This document shows, piece after piece, positions 6,781-11,195 of a stretch of 11,195 bases of DNA. A model generated the notes under the pieces. That model was given only the letters and a program-made list of their open reading frames with translations, had not been told where the DNA came from and did no database searches. How positions within the stretch are numbered: the stretch's first letter is position 1; every line of letters starts with the position of its first letter. The stretch is from NCBI GenBank assembly GCA_003315675.1, contig NIZU01000085.1, positions 1 to 11,195 of the forward strand, given 5' to 3'. Source of the DNA: Methanocorpusculum sp. MCE. GTDB lineage: Archaea > Halobacteriota > Methanomicrobia > Methanomicrobiales > Methanocorpusculaceae. The translations under genes were made by a program, and so were the position numbers.

Positions 6781-7607
6781 ATGATTTTTCTCTGGAACAT
6801 GACGGCAAGCAGGAGGGCCGATACGCCAAGGGAACCAAGAACGATCATTATGAAGGCAAGGGGCTGTTCTGCAAAGGGAATCGCCACATTCATCCCGAAA
6901 AATCCGGCAACCAGCATTGGAACGGTCAGCAGCGCCGCAAAACAGGTGAAGAGTTTCATCACCCAGTTGGCATTGTTGTTGATGATCGAGGCAAATGCTC
7001 CCATAGTACTGGAAATGGTTTCGGAGAAAGTCTTGGCCATATCCAGAGCCTGAATGTTTTCAATGATCGCGTCGTCAAGAAGATCCCGGTCATCTTCGGT
7101 TAGATTCGCGGCCGCGACCTGCGATCTGGAAATTTTTTTCAGCACGGCATCGTTGCCTTTAAGAGAGTTGGTGATATATACTAGGGACTTCGAGAGGGTG
7201 AGCATATGGAAAAGTTGTTCGTTCTTGGTCGATTTTTTGAGGGTTTTCTCTATCTCTCCGGTTCTCTTATCGATCTTTCGAAGGATTTGTACAAAAAGAT
7301 CCGCATTTTTGTAGAGAAACAGGAGGATGAACATGACTCGGTTTTCCGTTGAAAAATTTTTGACCTTGCCGGCTGCAAACTGATCGAGGATCGGATTTTT
7401 CCGCAAAGAGATGCTGATGATGCAGTCGGCCAAAAGAACGACCCCGGCAGGAATGGTGGTGTACGACTCAACATCGTCTTCGGTGAGAACATACGGCGTA
7501 TCAATGAGAATGAGAGAGGCTTTGGTATCATGCTCCACACGCGGACGTTCCTCTTCATCCAAAAGGATCGTCAGCTCATCTCTGTCGAGAGAGTTCCTGA
7601 CAAACAT
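6777..7607 (-). CDS. corA: CorA-type Mg2+ channel, main reading frame (N-terminally truncated by frameshift)
   Basis: Magnesium/cobalt channel of the CorA (MIT) family in the cytoplasmic membrane. The frame has a cytoplasmic domain (DEEERPRVEH, IDTPY, FSTENRVMFILLFLY), a long helical stalk (about 90-215) and two C-terminal membrane helices (about 217-237 and 249-271). The signature pore loop GMN lies at 238-240 (FFGMNVAIPF), and the basic tail QRKII follows helix 2. At 276 residues it is about 38 short of the usual 315 or so, because the true 5' end (from 7719) is one base out of frame. This internal ATG has an excellent SD, GGAGGT with five bases spacing, so a shortened protein could be made. 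The stop codon overlaps that of the convergent methyltransferase relic. Function of a protein lacking the first beta strands of the N-domain is uncertain. Confidence 0.85.
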   Translation of the reverse strand: MFVRNSLDRDELTILLDEEERPRVEHDTKASLILIDTPYVLTEDDVESYTTIPAGVVLLADCIISISLRKNPILDQFAAGKVKNFSTENRVMFILLFLYKNADLFVQILRKIDKRTGEIEKTLKKSTKNEQLFHMLTLSKSLVYITNSLKGNDAVLKKISRSQVAAANLTEDDRDLLDDAIIENIQALDMAKTFSETISSTMGAFASIINNNANWVMKLFTCFAALLTVPMLVAGFFGMNVAIPFAEQPLAFIMIVLGSLGVSALLLAVMFQRKII

Positions 7608-7719
7608 AGGAAACCTCCTCGTCCGTCGGACGAATGAGACGAATCCAGCAGCCTTTCGTGATGATGTCCTGCAAAACCGGGAGTCTGCTCTCGTTTACGG
7701 ATGAGTATATCTCGATCAT
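7576..7719 (-). pseudogene. corA: 5' end of corA, separated by a frameshift
   Basis: From the ATG at 7719 the minus strand reads MIEIYSSVNESRLPV, then QDIITKGCWIRLIRPTDEE, then VSYV, a typical CorA N-terminus, before passing into a wrong frame and a TGA at 7576-7578. The switch to the main frame occurs at about 7601-7605 (CAAAC on the plus strand); removing one base there would join VSYV to VRNSLDRDEL and give a normal protein of about 313 residues. A TATA-like stretch at 7747-7757 sits about 30 bases upstream, supporting 7719 as the native start. Confidence 0.8.
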
Positions 7720-7746
7720 GGTCTGTTAGTGATTCATAGGGGACAT

Positions 7747-7757
7747 GAATATAATAA
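7747..7757 (-). promoter_or_regulatory. TATA-like box for corA
   Basis: The minus strand reads TTATTATATTC within 7747-7757. A start of transcription near 7726 would leave a leader of under ten bases before the ATG at 7719. A second, symmetric TATA-like sequence lies further upstream at about 7859-7868. Confidence 0.4.
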
Positions 7758-7990
7758 TGATTCCTGAGAAAAGTGGGTGGACTTTTGAAGGACCAAACCG
7801 AAAGGGTACTGTCAGAAGTCTCATCCCAGGTGTTTACAATAGTTAGATACAACGCGTGAGTATATATACCCCCAACCGCGCGGTGCGATAATGCCTCGGG
7901 AATCGGTAAAAATGCCGCTCTCACTCAGAAAGATAGGCTTTCATTTTTTTCTCTATTTTCCGTATTTTCGTATGTTTTGATAGAGACCGT
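7758..7990. other. Intergenic region between corA and the J-domain gene
   Basis: No gene is supported. It contains a self-complementary GTATATATAC (about 7859-7868), the perfect palindrome ACCGCGCGGT (7875-7884) and a plus-strand T-rich tract (7938-7975, including seven Ts). The arrangement could mark a short plus-strand transcript of roughly 60-90 bases; this is speculative. No tRNA fold or C/D-box pair was recognised. Confidence 0.35.
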
Positions 7991-8185
7991 TCAGTCTGAA
8001 AACATGCGCTGAAGATACTCGAACGCGGCAAGGACTTCCGTGTATTCCCTTCGCATTCGCGGATTTATATCCGGGTGATATTTGTTGCGGAGGTTCCTGA
8101 ATGCAAGAGAGGTCGTGGAAAAATCCGCATCGACCGGCAGCCCGAGGATGCCGTATGCCCGTTCCTTTGTCATCTCTTCTATCAT
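7991..8185 (-). CDS. Small J-domain-like (DnaJ-type) protein
   Basis: A 64-residue protein that is almost nothing but a J-like domain. ERAYGILGLPVDADFSTTSL corresponds to helix I and the start of helix II, LAFRNLRNKYHPDINP carries the diagnostic HPD tripeptide at residues 37-39, and REYTEVLAAFEYLQRMF is helix III. J domains stimulate the ATPase of Hsp70/DnaK through HPD; no zinc-finger or client-binding domain follows. I start at the ATG at 8185 because a TATA-like box at 8212-8220 predicts transcription from about 8190, which rules out the longer frame opening at 8233. Another ATG at 8173 is possible. The role could be a co-chaperone or a J-like regulator; the partner is not in the window. 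It is divergent from the putP-like gene, with about 105 bases between the two starts. Confidence 0.75.
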   Translation of the reverse strand: MIEEMTKERAYGILGLPVDADFSTTSLAFRNLRNKYHPDINPRMRREYTEVLAAFEYLQRMFSD

Positions 8186-8211
8186 TCCATCTACTCTGTT
8201 GATTAAGATTA

Positions 8212-8220
8212 CATAAATAT
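8212..8220 (-). promoter_or_regulatory. TATA-like box for the J-domain gene
   Basis: The minus strand reads ATATTTATG. Transcription about 25 bases on begins near 8190, a few bases before the ATG at 8185. This decides the start codon, because the longer frame (from 8233) would begin upstream of its own promoter. Confidence 0.45.
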
Positions 8221-8289
8221 TATGGGAACTCAACTAATAACTCGTAATTAATAGACATTCACTATCACGGTGTGGGTGAAAGTCTATGA

Positions 8290-9876
8290 ATGGAGTGTAT
8301 TTTTGTGGTAGACTGGAATTTAATCGGAATCCTTTCGGCTTTTGTCATTTACTTTGGAGTAATGATATACATCGGCTTCTTTTTCATGAAGAAGAACAAA
8401 ACCGCCGGCGACTATATCCTCGGCGGAAGAAAACTCCCGCCTCTGGTATCTGCTATGTCGGCAGAAGCATCCGATATGAGCGGATGGCTGCTCCTGGGTC
8501 TCCCGGGTATGGCCTATGCGTTCGATCTCTCTTCTGCAGGCTGGACCGCAATCGGTCTCGCAATCGGCACCTATCTGAACTGGAGATTTGTCGCAAAACG
8601 ACTGCGGGTGTACACCCACAAGGCAGACAACTCACTCACGCTTCCTGAGTTCATCACAAACAGATTCAACGAAAAACGGGGACTGATCTCGGCTATCGGA
8701 TCTATTTTCATTCTGGTTTTCTTCGTTATCTACACCTCCGCACAGTTCGTCGCAGGAGGAAAACTCTTCAGCTCTCTTGTGACGATCTACAATCTCGATT
8801 TGAGCTTTTTGGGAAATCCCGATCTTGGCATGGTCTATGTCATCGGTATTCTTGTCTGCGCACTGATCGTTGTCAGTTACACGTTTACCGGCGGATTTAA
8901 AGCCGTCTGTCTGACCGATACGATCATGGGCTTTTTGATGCTGGCTGCACTTATCGTGGTGCCGGTGATTGCCCTTGTTCTTCTTCTCTCGGACGGAGGC
9001 GCCGGTCTTGCAAGTCTTGATCCGCGGATGTTCTCCCTTTTCTGGGAGTATGATCCGACGAACGGGGTCTTTGAGTTTGTTTCGATCTTTACGATCGTTT
9101 CGGGACTGGCCTGGGCATACGGATACTTCGGTCAGCCGCATATCCTGCCAAGATTCATGGCGATCGAGAAACCGGAGGATATTCCCAAAGCACGCCGTAT
9201 CGCGATGGTCTGGGTCATCATCACGCTTACTGCTGCGATTTTTGTCGGACTGGTCGGCCAGATTATGTTCCCTGATCCATCAGCGATCGCCGGGTTCGAC
9301 TCGGAAAAGGTCTTCATCTTTATGACGGGGGATGTGTTTGCATCTCTGCCGTTCATCGCCGGTATCATTTACTGCGGAGTGCTTGGTGCGATCATGAGTA
9401 CTGCCTCATCGCAGCTTCTTGTCGCGGCATCAGCCATCTCTCAGGATATCTACAAGAATATCGTGAACAAAAAGGCGGCCGATAAGAGTCTGCTTCTTGT
9501 TTCCAAAGGCACGGTCCTTGCTGTATCTCTGATTGCGGTCTTCCTTGCCCTTCTGGGAAATGCCACGGTGTTCAATATCGTTGCAAATGCATGGGCAGGA
9601 TTCGGCTGTACGTTTGGATCGGTCATCCTTGTCGGTCTTTTCTGGAGAAGGATGAACTGGCAGGGATCTCTGGCAGGTATTCTTACCGGAGGGGTCGTTT
9701 CCTTTACGTGGGGTACGTTCCTTGCGTCCGTTACTGGTCTCTATGAGATGATACCCGGCGTTATTGCAAGTCTCCTTGCGATCGTGATCGTGACCAAACT
9801 GACCAGAGAGCCGGAAAAAGAGGTTCTCGATACCTTCGATGCATATGTAAAAGAGATCGGCGACGAGAGGACCTGA
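8290..9876 (+). CDS. putP: PutP-type sodium/proline (solute) symporter
   Basis: A 528-residue integral membrane transporter of the sodium:solute symporter family, importing proline or a related solute with Na+. The match to bacterial PutP is strong: DYILGGRKLPP (41-51), SDMSGWLLLGLPG (61-73, with Asp62 and Ser64 equivalent to Na+-site Asp55 and Ser57 of E. coli PutP), NSLTLPEFITNRF (114-126), GYFGQPHILPRFMA (278-291) and MSTASSQLLV (369-378, with Ser370/Thr371 equivalent to Ser340/Thr341). About 13 membrane helices are expected. GGGTGA at 8274-8279 can serve the ATG at 8290; the GTG at 8305 (MVDWNLIG) would give the family's usual N-terminal length and is a real alternative. Proline uptake would serve nutrition or osmoprotection. 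Monocistronic, followed by T-rich terminators. The substrate is inferred. Confidence 0.93.
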   Translation: MECIFVVDWNLIGILSAFVIYFGVMIYIGFFFMKKNKTAGDYILGGRKLPPLVSAMSAEASDMSGWLLLGLPGMAYAFDLSSAGWTAIGLAIGTYLNWRFVAKRLRVYTHKADNSLTLPEFITNRFNEKRGLISAIGSIFILVFFVIYTSAQFVAGGKLFSSLVTIYNLDLSFLGNPDLGMVYVIGILVCALIVVSYTFTGGFKAVCLTDTIMGFLMLAALIVVPVIALVLLLSDGGAGLASLDPRMFSLFWEYDPTNGVFEFVSIFTIVSGLAWAYGYFGQPHILPRFMAIEKPEDIPKARRIAMVWVIITLTAAIFVGLVGQIMFPDPSAIAGFDSEKVFIFMTGDVFASLPFIAGIIYCGVLGAIMSTASSQLLVAASAISQDIYKNIVNKKAADKSLLLVSKGTVLAVSLIAVFLALLGNATVFNIVANAWAGFGCTFGSVILVGLFWRRMNWQGSLAGILTGGVVSFTWGTFLASVTGLYEMIPGVIASLLAIVIVTKLTREPEKEVLDTFDAYVKEIGDERT

Positions 9877-9879
9877 TCT

Positions 9880-9907
9880 TTTTCTTTTTTTTTGTCTTTG
9901 TCTTTTT
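9880..9907 (+). terminator. Multiple T tracts after putP
   Basis: Directly after the stop codon lie several runs of T (five, nine, then shorter ones, interrupted by single C or G). No hairpin is needed for this archaeal-type signal. It also shields the gene from the IS that follows. Confidence 0.6.
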
Positions 9908-10024
9908 CTGGTGTCACAGACCGGTTTTATGTTTCTGCACAGCCCCGGAGCATACAATTTGAGAATTTCTAACAACCTTTTTTTTGACATAAAGTACTTT
10001 CTTTTCTTACGTTGAGTAGTATGT

Positions 10025-10303
10025 ATGGGGACTTTCAGCAGCTTTGGTCTCAACCAGGCATATCACGAACGTTATGAAAAACTTGGCGACCGTCTCTCCG
10101 ACGTTGGTAAAACACTTGATTGGGATGTGTTTCGCCCTCTTCTTGAATCCATGTATGCAAATAAATCCGGCAAGGGCGGTCATCCCAATGTCGATGTCAT
10201 ACTTATGTTCAAGATTCAGCTTCTGGAAGTCTGGTATAATCTGTCTGATCTCGCCGTTGAACGTGAAATTTATGATCGTCTTTCTTTTTGGCATGGTAAG
10301 TGA
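10025..10303 (+). CDS. IS5-family transposase, N-terminal ORF
   Basis: A 92-residue frame carrying the N-terminal DNA-binding region typical of IS5-group transposases (DUF772-like): WDVFRPLLESMYANKSGKGG, then HPNVDVILMFKIQLLEVWYNLSD and LAVEREIYDRLSFWH. It ends HGK-TGA, whereas relatives continue directly from 'LSFxx' into a 'FLGxPDKIPD' phrase. That phrase is found downstream in the -1 frame, in the second ORF. The stop overlaps the second ORF's GTG start in a GTGA tetranucleotide. A roughly 50-nt insertion (10295-10344) separates the homologous parts. The ATG at 10025 is preferred over the overlapping ATG at 10021, which is out of frame. Confidence 0.8.
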   Translation: MGTFSSFGLNQAYHERYEKLGDRLSDVGKTLDWDVFRPLLESMYANKSGKGGHPNVDVILMFKIQLLEVWYNLSDLAVEREIYDRLSFWHGK

Positions 10304-10344
10304 GGGCGTTAGCCCGAAACGGTGAGCAAGATTCGATCTTGCGA
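10295..10344 (+). other. About 50-nt hairpin-rich insertion inside the transposase gene
   Basis: Compared with the expected family sequence (LSF-WH, then FLG-PDKIPD), about 50 extra bases lie between the His codon (10292-10294) and the Leu-Gly codons at 10348. The insert contains two perfect small hairpins, GGGC-GTTA-GCCC (10304-10315) and GCAAGAT-TCG-ATCTTGC (10326-10342), and shifts the frame by -1. Edges are accurate to a few bases. Confidence 0.55.
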
Positions 10345-11016
10345 ACTCTTGGCTGTCCTGACAAAATACCCGACAATTCAACGATCTGGTTATTTCGGGA
10401 GCGCATGTCCGAATCAGGCGTTGATACAGTGGTCTGGCAGGAGTTTCAGAGACAACTTGACCTGAAAGGTCTGAAAATTGAACAAGGTATGATTCAGGAT
10501 GCAACGTTTGTGTATGCTGAACCCGGTCATTGTAAGAAAGACACGCCGCGAGGAGATCAGGCAAAAACACGACGGGATAAAGATGGAAAAATCATGTCCA
10601 AGAACGGCAAAATACACTATGGATATAAACTTCATACCATCATGGATACGACGCACGATCTTATTCGACGCATTGAAACCACCACGGCAAATGTTCATGA
10701 TAGTCAGGTGGACCTCTCAGAAAAAGGAGAAGTGGTCTATCGGGATCGGGGATATCAGGGAGCAAAATGCAAGGGATATAGTGCCACAATGAAAAGGGGA
10801 GCGAGAGGGCATCCCATTGGCATACGAGATAAACGGAGAAAACTGCGAATAAGTAGGAAGAGATCAAAGGGCGAGAGACCCTATGTAGTGATCAAAAATA
10901 TCTTTCATGCAGGGTTGGTAAAGGTAACAACGCTGCAAAGAGTACGAGTGAAAAATATGCTGGCTGCATTTTGTTATAATATCTATCAGGTGAAAACGAT
11001 TCAAAACAGAGTGTAA
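10300..11016 (+). CDS. IS5-family transposase, catalytic C-terminal ORF
   Basis: A 238-residue frame holding the DDE catalytic domain: LGCPDKIPDNSTIWLFRERM joins to the N-terminal ORF's homology, then the first Asp (QDATF), HYGYKLHTI, TTTANVHDSQVDL, the second Asp (YRDRGYQG) and the Glu in KGERPYVVIKNIF. The first 14 residues (RALARNGEQDSILR) come from the insertion and have no counterpart in relatives. The frame opens right after a TAA at 10297-10299, so the only translated entry points are the GTG overlapping the first ORF's stop (coupled re-initiation) or an unusual frameshift exactly there. Whether an active full-length transposase is ever made is unclear. It differs from copy A at 10 of 600 bases. 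Confidence 0.8.
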   Translation: MRALARNGEQDSILRTLGCPDKIPDNSTIWLFRERMSESGVDTVVWQEFQRQLDLKGLKIEQGMIQDATFVYAEPGHCKKDTPRGDQAKTRRDKDGKIMSKNGKIHYGYKLHTIMDTTHDLIRRIETTTANVHDSQVDLSEKGEVVYRDRGYQGAKCKGYSATMKRGARGHPIGIRDKRRKLRISRKRSKGERPYVVIKNIFHAGLVKVTTLQRVRVKNMLAAFCYNIYQVKTIQNRV

Positions 11017-11079
11017 ATTTAAAAAAAAAACGTCAAGGAATAATGGGTATTCTTCTTTTTTTGGGGGGGGTGAGGGGGT

Positions 11080-11195
11080 ATGGATGTAGCCAATCTCCTA
11101 TACATGACATCCCAGGAAAACATGGAAAAACGCCTCGAAGAACTCGAACGCGACTATGCCGACCTCATGGAACGGGTCCGCGACCTCGAACTCCA
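11080..11195 (+). CDS. Coiled-coil protein, 5' end only (runs off the window)
   Basis: An open frame of 38 codons to the window edge. From the internal ATG at 11104 it reads MTSQENMEKRLEELERDY and on into ADLMERVRDLEL, a charged heptad-like helix typical of a coiled coil. Codon use (CTC, CGC, GAA, GAC) matches host genes. In the same frame eight more codons (MDVANLLY) reach upstream to an ATG at 11080 that lies in the IS right end and has a strong SD-like GGTGAGG about five bases before it. The native start is probably 11104, without an SD. N-terminal coiled coils of this kind occur in archaeal proteasome-activating ATPases and other proteins; I cannot assign the family from 30 residues. Confidence 0.55.
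   Translation, partial: MDVANLLYMTSQENMEKRLEELERDYADLMERVRDLEL

Larger units (their letters stand above)
9961..11096 (+). mobile_element. IS5-family insertion sequence, copy C (second full copy)
   Basis: The transposase portion (10025-11016) is secure. The right end is set at about 11096 by loss of similarity with copy A. The left end is a guess: GAGAATTTCTAACAACC at 9961-9977 matches the reverse complement of the right end, GAGATTGGCTACATCC, at 12 of 16 positions with one gap, acceptable as an imperfect terminal inverted repeat. I could not find a clean target-site duplication. Total length of about 1.1 kb is normal for the family. It sits about 85 bases after putP and immediately upstream of the coiled-coil ORF. 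Confidence 0.65.

Noticed and set aside
7790..7850. C/D-box-like or riboswitch-like elements in the corA leader region
   Set aside because: Only scattered partial matches (a GATGAGA and a CTGA) without paired boxes or a supporting fold.
7571..7924. 117-codon minus-strand frame over the corA 5' region
   Set aside because: It is in the wrong frame relative to the recognisable CorA N-terminus and body; only its overlap with corA makes it look coding.
8286..8648. Frame starting at the ATG at 8286, five bases after GGTGA
   Set aside because: The SD spacing looks good, but the frame is a shadow of putP, whose conserved motifs begin in the frame of 8290.
10281..10303. Classical -1 slippage at the T-rich run TTTCTTTTTGG in the transposase
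   Set aside because: The -1 frame meets TAA at 10297-10299 before ORF2 opens, so slippage at that run would terminate; no in-frame X-XXY-YYZ heptamer was found.

Overview
The window looks like a piece of a methanogenic archaeon's chromosome, probably of the Methanomicrobiales and perhaps Methanocorpusculum-like. The phylum-level inference rests on four things: archaeal-type ThiC with a shortened C-terminal cysteine motif; AT-rich TATA-like boxes about 25-30 bases upstream of starts that mostly lack Shine-Dalgarno (SD) sequences; oligo-T stretches at gene ends instead of strong hairpins; and an insertion sequence (IS) whose transposase resembles IS5-group transposases I recall from methanogens. 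The genus is only a guess.

Layout. 1-600 is the 3' part of an IS5-family transposase, cut by the window edge. 483-973 is a tandem duplication of its tail plus downstream DNA. 1180-1800 (+) is a TetR-family regulator with a 22-bp palindrome over its start. 1745-2067 (+) is a frameshifted remnant resembling the C-terminal part of an ABC-transporter ATPase. 2122-3399 (-) is thiC. 3708-4889 (-) is a secreted beta-rich (FN3-like) surface protein. 4993-5910 (-) is a DMT/EamA permease. 6097-6780 (+) is a methyltransferase with two in-frame stops. 6777-7719 (-) is corA with a frameshift near its 5' end. 7991-8185 (-) is a 64-residue J-domain-like protein. 8290-9876 (+) is a PutP-type sodium/solute symporter. 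About 9961-11096 is a second copy of the same IS, in the same orientation, with its transposase split into two overlapping frames. 11080-11195 (+) is the start of a coiled-coil ORF running off the window.

The host genes are mostly monocistronic and functionally unrelated: thiamine pyrimidine synthesis, Mg2+ uptake, solute/Na+ symport and surface protein export. No operon-encoded multi-gene system is visible. The theme is genome flux. Two IS copies in direct orientation flank about 9.3 kb, and at least three host genes between or beside them are broken (ABC remnant, methyltransferase, corA). This fits a lineage with IS activity and relaxed selection, such as a host-associated one, but sequencing or assembly error could explain the single-base indels. 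I found no CRISPR array, tRNA, rRNA or convincing riboswitch.

The observations I consider most worth a second look are: a roughly 50-nt hairpin-rich insertion that splits the transposase; the IS right end, which carries an SD and ATG in register with the flanking ORF; the corA frameshift placed next to an internal SD and start; and the TetR operator-like palindrome.
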